A stretch of DNA of 64,000 nt from Bacillus pumilus (GTDB lineage: Bacteria; Bacillota; Bacilli; Bacillales; Bacillaceae), in assembly GCF_009937765.1 (NCBI RefSeq), contig NZ_CP047089.1, positions 804,272 to 868,271 on the forward strand. Direction: 5' to 3'. Below the pieces are notes generated by a model. That model had not been told where the DNA came from and searched no databases. It saw nothing but the letters and a program-made list of their open reading frames with translations. This document shows, in pieces, positions 56,774 through 64,000 of the stretch (position 1 is its first letter; every line of letters begins with the position of its first letter). Position numbers and translations under genes: made by a program.

Positions 56774-57320
56774 TTTGCCATCTCCCATCTCTTTATAAGT
56801 CACGTAAGCTCCTGCTTGGCCTCCTTTTCTTTCGTGTGTTCTCAAGCATAAAGAGGAAAAATGATAGAAAAAAAAGAAAAAAATGAGAAAACGATGAGAA
56901 GACTTGTGATCATTTTCTATCATTTACGATTCATCGCAAGAGGGGCGCGGCATTCCTTTCAATCTATCGTTCTCTGATCGCCAAAAGACGATGAAATGGT
57001 TTAGTAGAAAACAACCTTCCCGTTTAATATGTTTCAAATATAATCATTTTTCTATCAAAAAATCTCGATCTATTTTCCAGTTTGTTAGATAATCTCTCAG
57101 AAAAACAAGCTTTTTCATATGTCACATCTCCCATTAGCTGATTTCCATATAAGTAAAAAATGCATCAGATGGCATATGAATATACCTTTTCACTAAGAAA
57201 CTGTCTCTCTTTTCCGTTATTTTAGTATATTAAATATTGAGCAGATAACCTTCAAACGTGTTCAACCGAAATGGTTGCTTTATAATAAAAGGAGCAAGAT
57301 GATCATGTGAAAGGAGCGAG
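56774..57320. other. intergenic region, about 550 bases
   Basis: AT-rich stretch between divergent yvdA and yvcT. A TATAAT (57281-57286) upstream of yvcT is a possible -10 with a poor -35. I see no convincing small ORF or structured RNA. Confidence 0.5.
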
Positions 57321-58298
57321 TTGACATTGACACCACACATTTTTGTCGCCAAACCATTACCCGCCTCATTTGAGGAATTACTAAAGGAACACTGTACATA
57401 CGAGGTGTGGCAATCCAAAGACCCCATTCCAAAAGATATTTTGTTTCAAAAACTGCAGCATGCTGATGGTCTTTTAACGTCTGGAACGAAAATCGATCAA
57501 GAGCTATTAGATCACGCTCCCAAACTTAAGGTAGTGAGCAATAACTCTGTTGGCTATGACAATTTCGATATAGAAGTGATGAGGCAAAGAGGCGTAATTG
57601 GGACGCACACGCCCCATACACTCGACCATACTGTCGCAGACCTTGCATTTTCACTCATTCTTTCCTCTGCACGAAGAATTGCCGAGCTTGATCGTTTTAT
57701 CCGTGAGGGGAATTGGACGAAATTTGTACAGGAAGAAGATATTTTTGGCATCGATGTCCATCATCAATCGCTTGGCATTATTGGCATGGGACGAATCGGA
57801 GAGCAAGTCGCCAAACGAGCTGCTCATGGTTTTGATATGAATGTCCTGTATCATAACCGCAGCCGGAATGAAAAGGCTGAATCAGCATATGGCGCTTTAT
57901 ATTGCACACTTGATGACTTGTTAAAACAAGCTGATATCATTGTCTTGATTACACCGCTGACCGATGAAACGTATCATATGATTGGCGAACGAGAATTGAA
58001 GTTAATGAAGCAAACGGCTTTATTTGTAAACATCTCCCGCGGGAAAACAGTGGATGAAAAAAGCCTCATTCAAGCACTTCAAGAGGGATGGATTAAAGGT
58101 GCAGGTCTTGATGTGTTTGAACAGGAACCGCTTCAGGAGAATCATCCTTTCAAAGAAATGAACAATGTCACCCTTGTCCCTCACATCGGTTCCGCTACTG
58201 AAACAACACGGGATCTTATGCTGAAACGAGCCATTCATAATGTGATTCATGGAATTGATGGCAAAGCCCCTATAGATATTGTGAAAGAGCTTGCTTGA
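57321..58298 (+). CDS. yvcT: D-isomer 2-hydroxyacid dehydrogenase YvcT
   Basis: NAD(P)H-dependent 2-ketogluconate/glyoxylate-type reductase. 325 residues. The substrate domain is split around the Rossmann domain with [13 protein letters not shown]. The catalytic Arg is in [10 protein letters not shown], the Glu in DVFEQEPL and the His in PHIGSATE. It starts at a TTG behind AAAGGAG; a second in-frame TTG two codons later is equally possible. Physiological substrate not settled. Confidence 0.92.
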   Translation: MTLTPHIFVAKPLPASFEELLKEHCTYEVWQSKDPIPKDILFQKLQHADGLLTSGTKIDQELLDHAPKLKVVSNNSVGYDNFDIEVMRQRGVIGTHTPHTLDHTVADLAFSLILSSARRIAELDRFIREGNWTKFVQEEDIFGIDVHHQSLGIIGMGRIGEQVAKRAAHGFDMNVLYHNRSRNEKAESAYGALYCTLDDLLKQADIIVLITPLTDETYHMIGERELKLMKQTALFVNISRGKTVDEKSLIQALQEGWIKGAGLDVFEQEPLQENHPFKEMNNVTLVPHIGSATETTRDLMLKRAIHNVIHGIDGKAPIDIVKELA

Positions 58299-58308
58299 TT
58301 TTAATCGG

Positions 58309-58344
58309 AAAAGACGCAGAATTAAGAGCTGCGTCTTTTTCTTT
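58309..58344 (+). terminator. terminator of yvcT
   Basis: AAAAGACGCAG and CTGCGTCTTTT arms with a 9-base loop, followed by T-rich sequence. Confidence 0.9.
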
Positions 58345-58399
58345 ATTTCATCAGAAGGGTATCAGGAGAAAAGCCTCATTTTAGCAAAGATCCTGTTTC

Positions 58400-58431
58400 T
58401 TTACATTTCCTTCATGTTCGGGTGCTATAAT
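58400..58431 (+). promoter_or_regulatory. PhoP-type promoter of the ribonuclease gene
   Basis: TTTACA-N5-TTCATG direct repeats (58400-58416) of the PhoP box type precede TATAAT (58426-58431) with no good -35. The same layout is described for binase and indicates induction by phosphate starvation. Confidence 0.75.
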
Positions 58432-58488
58432 ATGAGGTAGACAAGCATCAAGAGGACAGCTTCCGATTTCCTTAATAGGAGGATGAAG

Positions 58489-58977
58489 ATGAAAAAAATC
58501 AGTTCGGTTTTTACTATGTTTGCTCTGATCGCTGCTATTCTGTTTTCTGGTTTTATTCCGCAGCAAGCCTATGCTGAAACACCACTTACACCGACCGCCA
58601 CAAATGAAACAGCTTCTATTCAACTGACATCAGATGTCCATACTCTTGCCGTCATTAATACGTTTGATGGTGTAGCCGATTATTTGATTCGCTACAAACG
58701 ACTGCCCGATAACTACATCACAAAATCACAAGCAAGTGCCCTTGGTTGGGTGGCGTCAAAGGGAAATCTAGCAGAGGTTGCCCCAGGCAAAAGCATTGGT
58801 GGAGATGTTTTCTCTAACCGGGAGGGGCGTCTTCCTTCAGCAAGCGGACGCACATGGCGTGAAGCAGATATCAACTACGTCTCAGGCTTCCGCAATGCTG
58901 ACCGCCTCGTGTATTCAAGTGACTGGCTCATTTACAAAACAACAGACCATTACGCAACATTCACACGTATTCGATAA
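58489..58977 (+). CDS. extracellular guanyl-specific ribonuclease (binase)
   Basis: Secreted small RNase of the barnase family, 162-residue precursor. The ATG at 58489 follows AGGAGG by 6 bases. A Sec signal ends near QQAYA, then a short pro-part of about 25 residues; the mature 109-residue enzyme begins AVINTFDG. In mature numbering the catalytic Glu72 (TWREADIN), His101 (TTDHYATF), Lys26 and Arg86 are all present. It differs from remembered binase by only a few residues. No barstar gene is adjacent; the inhibitor must be encoded elsewhere. Confidence 0.96.
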   Translation: MKKISSVFTMFALIAAILFSGFIPQQAYAETPLTPTATNETASIQLTSDVHTLAVINTFDGVADYLIRYKRLPDNYITKSQASALGWVASKGNLAEVAPGKSIGGDVFSNREGRLPSASGRTWREADINYVSGFRNADRLVYSSDWLIYKTTDHYATFTRIR

Positions 58978-58983
58978 TCAATC

Positions 58984-59019
58984 AAAAAAACAGCCCATTT
59001 GACGCAGGGCTGTTTTTTT
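58984..59019. terminator. bidirectional terminator between the RNase and NAT genes
   Basis: AAAAAAACAGCCC and GGGCTGTTTTTTT arms with a 10-base loop. Confidence 0.92.
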
Positions 59020-59023
59020 AATG

Positions 59024-59770
59024 CTACTTCGGCAACAGGGTTTTCACATATTCGTCAAAAGGAAGGGGTAGCGGTTTTTTCGACACTTCTTCGTGTTCAT
59101 GTGTGGTGACATGTTCCTCCGTGACAATGACACGTCCTGTTGGTGTAAGCTTTGAAGCAAGCGGTCTTTTGTTAAAAGGAGAGGCTTCATTTTCATAAAT
59201 CTCCTGTCTCATTTGGACCAATGTAGGCTCGCTCACCTCTTGCAATGTGAATGCGTAGCCTATTTCAGCGCCTTCTCCTCTATCTAATTGGAGAAGATGT
59301 GTCCCTTTTTCGGTTTCCTCCTCTTTGACTCGAAACCGAATAGACGCTCCTTTGATCCATTCTTCCGTAAAAGGTACAGGCTGGAGAGGTAAATTCACAC
59401 CAAAACCCGCATCAATCAGATACCGTTCGTTGTGATGATTCAACGTCATGGCTACATGTGTACCATCAATTGCCCATGCTCCTGCTTCCTTGTTATACAC
59501 AGTCCCTTGAACGAGCTGTACAGCAAGTCCTGTCTCTTTTAACACATAATATAAAAGAGGATTGAGATCGTAACAAAGACCTCCTCTGTTTCCTTCAATA
59601 AGATGCTGATTCAACCCTTCTTGATTCAGGGCATAGGATTGTTTGTTCAGCACAGATCTATTTTCAAATGGAAAGGTGTAGGCCATCTTTTTTAATAAAG
59701 CAGGTAGGTCATCAAAGGTGATGGACTGTCCTTCGTATCCGATTTTCTGTAAAAATGCTGATTGCATCAT
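59024..59770 (-). CDS. arylamine N-acetyltransferase
   Basis: Acetyl-CoA-dependent acetyltransferase of arylamines and hydrazines. 248 residues. The catalytic triad is Cys in GNRGGLCYDLN, His in DGTHVAMT and Asp in IDAGFGVN. The ATG at 59768-59770 was chosen as AGAAGGGA lies at a normal distance; an ATG two codons earlier is too close. It corresponds to YvcN by position. Confidence 0.92.
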   Translation of the reverse strand: MMQSAFLQKIGYEGQSITFDDLPALLKKMAYTFPFENRSVLNKQSYALNQEGLNQHLIEGNRGGLCYDLNPLLYYVLKETGLAVQLVQGTVYNKEAGAWAIDGTHVAMTLNHHNERYLIDAGFGVNLPLQPVPFTEEWIKGASIRFRVKEEETEKGTHLLQLDRGEGAEIGYAFTLQEVSEPTLVQMRQEIYENEASPFNKRPLASKLTPTGRVIVTEEHVTTHEHEEVSKKPLPLPFDEYVKTLLPK

Positions 59771-59784
59771 GTTCATTCCCTTCT

Positions 59785-59819
59785 AAAAAAACTGAGTCTA
59801 TGAAGAGACTCAGTTTTCT
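59785..59819 (-). terminator. terminator of crh
   Basis: Minus-strand AAAACTGAGTCT and AGACTCAGTTTT arms with a 6-base loop followed by a T run; the crh stop codon lies in the stem. Confidence 0.9.
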
Positions 59820-60067
59820 TGATTGATAAAATCCGTTAACGCATCAATGGCTTCTTGTTCATCTGCACCATCTGCTATCAGTGTAACAGTGACCCCAGAG
59901 CTGATCGCAAGGCTCATGAGACCCATAATGCTCTTCGCATTGACTCTTTTTCCGTCCTTCTCTAGAAAAATTTCAGCCCCAAAGCGATTCGCTTCCTGTA
60001 CAAACAAAGCAGCGGGACGAGCCTGCAAGCCTGTTTTCAACTGGATGGTGACCGTTTTTTCCACCAT
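59810..60067 (-). CDS. crh: HPr-like catabolite repression protein Crh
   Basis: 85 residues, HPr fold. The usual active-site histidine is replaced by Gln15 (LKTGLQARPAA), so it cannot take part in PTS transfer, while regulatory Ser46 (NAKSIMGLMSLA) is kept for HPr-kinase phosphorylation. Phosphorylated Crh acts as CcpA co-repressor. It lies 26 bases after whiA in the same direction. Confidence 0.97.
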   Translation of the reverse strand: MVEKTVTIQLKTGLQARPAALFVQEANRFGAEIFLEKDGKRVNAKSIMGLMSLAISSGVTVTLIADGADEQEAIDALTDFINQEN

Positions 60068-60093
60068 ATGATCTGCCTCCCTTTTTCATTCTC

Positions 60094-61044
60094 CTATTTG
60101 AGTGTAACAGCTTGTCCGTTTCGTAATTGTTCTGCAATTTGATCTAGCTTTCTTAAGCGGTGATTAATGCCTGATTTGCTGATCTTACCGCTTTCCACCA
60201 TTTCTCCCAGTTCCTTTAGCGTGACCTCTTGATAGTCGACTCTTAGCTTTGCAATTTCACGCAGCTTATCTGGCAGGGCATCAAGTCCAATTTTTTCATC
60301 AATGAATTGAATGTTTTCGACCTGACGGAGCGATGCACCAATCGTTTTATTCAAGTTTGCTGTTTCACAATTGACGAGCCGGTTCACGGAGTTCCGCATA
60401 TCACGGACGATCCGAACGTCTTCGAAGCGAAGAAGTGAATTATGCGCACCTACAACACTTAAGAATTCAGTGATTTTTTCGGCTTCTTTCATATATGTGA
60501 TGTAGCCTTTTTTCCGCTCAAGTGTTTTACTGTTGAGATGAAATTGGTTCATCAACTCACAAAGGGCATCATTGTGTTCTTTATAGAGTGAAAAAATCTC
60601 AAGGTGATAGGAAGACGTTTCTGGGTTATTCACAGAACCGCCTGCTAAAAAAGCACCTCTCATATACGAGCGCTTACAGCATCTTTTCTTTACAAGCTCT
60701 TCTGAAATATTACGCTCAAATACAAATTGTTCACCTAATATTTTCAAATCCTCTAAAATGGTTTTCGCTCGTTCTACCAGTCTGACAATATACACATTAT
60801 TCTTTTTTAATCTCATTTTCTTACGAACGAGCAACTCGACTGTGACATCATATTTCTTTTTTAGCAGCGTATAAATCCGCCTTGCGATCGCTGCGTTCTC
60901 CGTCTGTATATCTAGAATTAATTTTCGATTAGAGAAAGATAATGAACCGTTCATACGGATGAGGGCAGAAAGCTCTGCTTTTGTGCAGCAGTCCTTCACG
61001 TCCAGATTAGTCAGCTCTTTTTTTGTTTCGGATGCAAATGACAT
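60094..61044 (-). CDS. whiA: cell division/DNA-binding protein WhiA
   Basis: 316 residues. LAGLIDADG homing-endonuclease-like domains (about 20-215, without an active nuclease site) are followed by a C-terminal helix-turn-helix (about 235-310, [23 protein letters not shown]). In B. subtilis it affects Z-ring formation and chromosome segregation. The start [11 protein letters not shown] (ATG at 61042-61044) was chosen over an upstream GTG-containing frame. Part of the rapZ-glmR-whiA-crh operon. Confidence 0.96.
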   Translation of the reverse strand: MSFASETKKELTNLDVKDCCTKAELSALIRMNGSLSFSNRKLILDIQTENAAIARRIYTLLKKKYDVTVELLVRKKMRLKKNNVYIVRLVERAKTILEDLKILGEQFVFERNISEELVKKRCCKRSYMRGAFLAGGSVNNPETSSYHLEIFSLYKEHNDALCELMNQFHLNSKTLERKKGYITYMKEAEKITEFLSVVGAHNSLLRFEDVRIVRDMRNSVNRLVNCETANLNKTIGASLRQVENIQFIDEKIGLDALPDKLREIAKLRVDYQEVTLKELGEMVESGKISKSGINHRLRKLDQIAEQLRNGQAVTLK

Positions 61045-61061
61045 CCTTGCCACCCCCATTC

Positions 61062-62021
61062 CTATTTTTTCTTATGCAGCAGGTCGACAAGCAGCGCGGC
61101 TACTTTCAGCGTGTCGTGACGAATCACATGCTGGTCATATGTAATAATTTCCCCAGGGATGACTTCCAGTCCCATTGCCTTGAGTACATCTGTGTCGAAC
61201 TGTACAGGCTGTGCCTGTTCTTCTGCATATTTTGCTTTGATCTCTTCTGGAATTTCTTTATTGTTCACAAAAATGGTATCAATAAATGGACGAACCATAT
61301 GATCGTTTAATGCTTGCACATGATCAGCTGCACTGTAGGAAAGCGTTTCCCCTGGCTGCGTCATGACATTGCAAATATACACTTTTTTCGCCTTTGAGCG
61401 AATGACCTCTTCACCAATATGCGGTACAAGCAAGTTTGGCAAGATACTTGTATACAAGCTGCCTGGTCCAATCACAATCAAATCCGCTTCACGAATGACT
61501 TGAATCGATTCTGGGAGCGGCTCAATCGTATCAGGTGTGAGGAACACTCGTTTAATTCGCTCACCGTAGGTTGGGATTTTTGATTCTCCTGTTACCACTT
61601 GCCCATTTTCTAATTCAGCGTGTAGAACAACACTTGAATTCGCTGCTGGCAAGACTTTTCCTCTCACATTTAAGACCTTGCTCATTTCTGTGACGGCATG
61701 AAAAAAATCACCGGTTATATTTGTCATGGCCGCAAGAATGAGGTTGCCAAGAGAGTGACCTGTTAAGTCATTCCCTTTGTTAAAACGGTGCTGAAATAAG
61801 TCTTCTACAAGCGGTTCAACATCAGAGAGAGCTGCAAGGACATTTCGAATATCGCCTGGAGGCGGAATATTCAAATCATGGCGCAGTCTGCCTGAACTGC
61901 CTCCGTCATCAGCAACCGTTACAATAGCGGTAATGTCCACTGGCTTTGTTTTTAGCCCTCTGAGCAAAACAGATAAGCCAGTGCCCCCGCCAAGAATGAC
62001 CACCTTTGGAAGTGTCGTCAT
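61062..62021 (-). CDS. glmR: GlmR/YvcK, UDP-GlcNAc-binding regulator of cell-wall metabolism
   Basis: 319 residues, CofD/UPF0052 fold. The N-terminal [15 protein letters not shown] binds the ligand; [16 protein letters not shown] and [17 protein letters not shown] are conserved. It stimulates GlmS and directs carbon to peptidoglycan under gluconeogenic growth in B. subtilis. It adjoins rapZ (its start codon directly follows the rapZ stop). Confidence 0.96.
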   Translation of the reverse strand: MTTLPKVVILGGGTGLSVLLRGLKTKPVDITAIVTVADDGGSSGRLRHDLNIPPPGDIRNVLAALSDVEPLVEDLFQHRFNKGNDLTGHSLGNLILAAMTNITGDFFHAVTEMSKVLNVRGKVLPAANSSVVLHAELENGQVVTGESKIPTYGERIKRVFLTPDTIEPLPESIQVIREADLIVIGPGSLYTSILPNLLVPHIGEEVIRSKAKKVYICNVMTQPGETLSYSAADHVQALNDHMVRPFIDTIFVNNKEIPEEIKAKYAEEQAQPVQFDTDVLKAMGLEVIPGEIITYDQHVIRHDTLKVAALLVDLLHKKK

Positions 62022-62909
62022 CTATTTTCTACTTCTCTTTTCAATGTCCCGGTGAGTGACATGAGTGTAGTAGTCATTTTTAAAATACTCCGATAAGTAG
62101 TTCGCTAGCGTCACTGATCGGTGCTGTCCACCTGTACAGCCAATAGCGATCACAAGCTGACTTTTTCCTTCCCGTTTATAGGACGGAAGCATAAAGCTGA
62201 GAAGATCAATTAATTTCTCTGTGAATTTTTGTGTCTCGCTCCATTTCATTACATAGGAGCGCACTTCTTCATCGTTTCCAGTCTGTGGACGCATGCTCTC
62301 AATATAGTAAGGATTCGGCAGGAATCTTACATCAAATACAAGATCAGCATCAATCGGCAGACCGTATTTAAAACCGAAGGACATCACATTCACTGTAAAC
62401 ACCTGTCCTTGGCTTGTGGCAAAGTGCGCGACAATTTTTTCTCGAAGCTGTTTTGGCTTTAAATCCGATGTATCAAAAATCATCTGAGCTCGGCCTTTTA
62501 ACTCTTCTAACAGATCGCGTTCCATCGCGATTCCTTCGAGCGGCAAACCTGTTGTCGCAAGAGGATGCGAACGTCTCGTTTCTTTGTATCTTGAGACAAG
62601 CACCTTATCGTTTGCATCTAGAAATAATATCCTTGGTGTGATCCAACCAAGATCACTCATTTCATCTAAGGCTGCAATTAAGCTGTCAAAGAATTCACGT
62701 CCTCGCAAATCCATCACAAGGGCAACCTTGCTCATCTTCGAATTCGATTCCTTCATGAGTTCTAGGAATTTAGGTAAAAGTGATGGCGGCAAGTTATCTA
62801 CACAGAAGTACCCTAAATCTTCAAAGCTTTGAATGGCAACGGTTTTCCCCGCACCTGACATTCCAGTAATAATCACAAGCTGAATATCTTCTTGTTTGTG
62901 TGTATTCAT
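62022..62909 (-). CDS. rapZ: RNase adapter / nucleotide-binding protein RapZ (YvcJ)
   Basis: 295 residues. Walker A GMSGAGKT and the Walker B-like ALVMDLRG lie in the N-terminal half; the C-terminal domain has [19 protein letters not shown]. Binds UDP-GlcNAc and nucleotides. The ATG at 62907-62909 matches the family start and AAGGAGAGG; the longer frame to 62945 overlaps this ribosome site. Confidence 0.96.
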   Translation of the reverse strand: MNTHKQEDIQLVIITGMSGAGKTVAIQSFEDLGYFCVDNLPPSLLPKFLELMKESNSKMSKVALVMDLRGREFFDSLIAALDEMSDLGWITPRILFLDANDKVLVSRYKETRRSHPLATTGLPLEGIAMERDLLEELKGRAQMIFDTSDLKPKQLREKIVAHFATSQGQVFTVNVMSFGFKYGLPIDADLVFDVRFLPNPYYIESMRPQTGNDEEVRSYVMKWSETQKFTEKLIDLLSFMLPSYKREGKSQLVIAIGCTGGQHRSVTLANYLSEYFKNDYYTHVTHRDIEKRSRK

Positions 62910-62948
62910 GCCTGCTTCCTCTCCTTCTTTATAAAAACGGTTCATGTA

Positions 62949-63413
62949 TTAGTCTCCTTGAGGATCTAACCGATAAGCAATCAATTCAAAATCAGGTGTA
63001 TACGTAAAAGTACCATGCAGAAGTCCTTTTCCCTTTAGCATGAAATCAAGAATATGGGAATCTCCTGGCGCCATCGGTAAATGCGGCACATCCTTTGCTT
63101 CATGCCACTTTAAAATGCCTTCCTCTGACTCTGTCACGTTTTTTCCAGTAAATGAATCTGCCATAAAGGTGAACATCATCCACTCTTGAACGATTTGATC
63201 GCCTTCTTTTATGATAAAGGTAAAAACACCTTTTAACTGAGGATTTAAAATATAAATTCCTGTTTCTTCTCTATACTCTCGAACGACTGAATCCTTGACC
63301 GATTCTCCGCTTTCCATTTTGCCGCCCGGCGCTACCCACCAGCCCCGTCTTGGCTTTTGCAGCAAGAGAACTTGATCTTCGTGATGCAGCACACAATTGG
63401 TTACTCGTTGCAT
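62949..63413 (-). CDS. yvcI: Nudix hydrolase YvcI
   Basis: 154 residues. The Nudix box GGKMESGESVKDSVVREYREETG is nearly canonical (positions about 33-55; GX5EX7REUXEEXGU). It hydrolyses a nucleoside-diphosphate-linked substrate, possibly 8-oxo-GTP or a related compound. First gene of the rapZ-glmR-whiA-crh cluster; AGGTGA precedes its ATG. Confidence 0.94.
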   Translation of the reverse strand: MQRVTNCVLHHEDQVLLLQKPRRGWWVAPGGKMESGESVKDSVVREYREETGIYILNPQLKGVFTFIIKEGDQIVQEWMMFTFMADSFTGKNVTESEEGILKWHEAKDVPHLPMAPGDSHILDFMLKGKGLLHGTFTYTPDFELIAYRLDPQGD

Positions 63414-63615
63414 CAGCTGTCACCTACTCTTTTATGTCTTTAACTTATTATACAGGTTCATCCTGACTCCCACAATGAACATGCCCCTTCTTCATCGAAA
63501 ACAGATCGAATTTCCTCTGAAAGGAGTGGCGGACAATTACTCTACTCTTTATTTTACAGCAACGAATGGTTCTCCATGCGTCATTTGTGAACATCTCTTG
63601 AATTTCTGATTTTAA

Positions 63616-63648
63616 GCAAAAAAAAGGACACGGATTCTCATCCGTGCC
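63616..63648 (-). terminator. terminator downstream of trxB
   Basis: Minus-strand GGCACGGAT-GAGA-ATCCGTGTCC is followed by eight T. It is about 120 bases after the trxB stop. Confidence 0.88.
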
Positions 63649-63770
63649 AAACATGTATTCCTTATAAAAGGGGGTCAATTACTAGTTTTATCATAACGGA
63701 AAATTATTTCACCCGTGTTACATTCCAGTTAAAAGCCCATGACGCTATATTAAGGATTTACGACAGCCTT

Positions 63771-64000
<230 letters not shown>

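Noticed and set aside
63448-63678. 76-codon minus-strand ORF upstream of yvcI
   Set aside because: It runs through the trxB terminator hairpin, has no ribosome site and an odd composition.

Overview
The window reads as chromosome of a member of the Bacillus pumilus group. The best single indicator is a secreted ribonuclease at 58489-58977 whose mature part is nearly identical to binase of B. pumilus/B. intermedius. The whole gene order is also Bacillus: the cggR-gapA-pgk-tpiA-pgm-eno operon, lutR-sigL-yvfG, an eps biofilm operon with slrR, trnQ-Arg/clpP/yvdDCBA, and yvcT-NAT-crh-whiA-glmR-rapZ-yvcI-trxB. Symbols were given from remembered B. subtilis homologues; no database search was possible.

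Layout. 56-7830: a small membrane gene, then the glycolytic operon on the minus strand with two CggR operators and a promoter. 8014-12381: arginine/ornithine catabolism (rocE, rocD with a sigma-L promoter and upstream activating sites, divergent rocR). 12409-14902: lutR, sigL, yvfG. 14923-21413: a MATE exporter and a five-gene Nik/Cnt-type metal-chelate importer under a Fur box. 21525-35224: a 13-gene eps exopolysaccharide operon (epsA-I, K-N; no epsJ or epsO) with SinR-type operators and an EAR/epsC-type RNA between epsB and epsC. 35482-36265: slrR and an orphan holin. 36405-39411: a Fur-box siderophore importer. 39545-41073: pdaC. 41088-42993: a Vga-type ABC-F gene behind a long leader with attenuator hairpins. 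42980-48054: a second Nik/Cnt-type importer, this one under tandem Zur boxes. 48109-49653: an IS1182-type insertion sequence flanked by a 20-bp palindromic duplication. 49639-51886: a macrolide-type glycosyltransferase, then a secreted small basic protein with a divergent small membrane gene (a bacteriocin/immunity-like arrangement). 52078-58298: tRNA-Arg, a TM2 protein, clpP under CtsR, yvdD, yvdC, a SulP transporter, a beta-carbonic anhydrase and yvcT. 58400-64000: binase with Pho boxes, an arylamine N-acetyltransferase, crh, whiA, glmR, rapZ, yvcI and the 3' end of trxB.

How the genes work together. Central carbon flow (CggR, Crh, GlmR) sits beside a sigma-L regulon (sigL, rocR, rocDE). 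The eps/slrR block controls the motile-to-biofilm switch. Three importers are tuned to iron (two Fur boxes) and zinc (Zur boxes). The accessory layer consists of antibiotic protection (ABC-F, glycosyltransferase), a possible antimicrobial peptide and an extracellular RNase. The most unusual items are the Fur/Zur split between two paralogous importers, the IS that duplicated a terminator hairpin, the ABC-F leader, and the unassigned secreted protein with its divergent partner.
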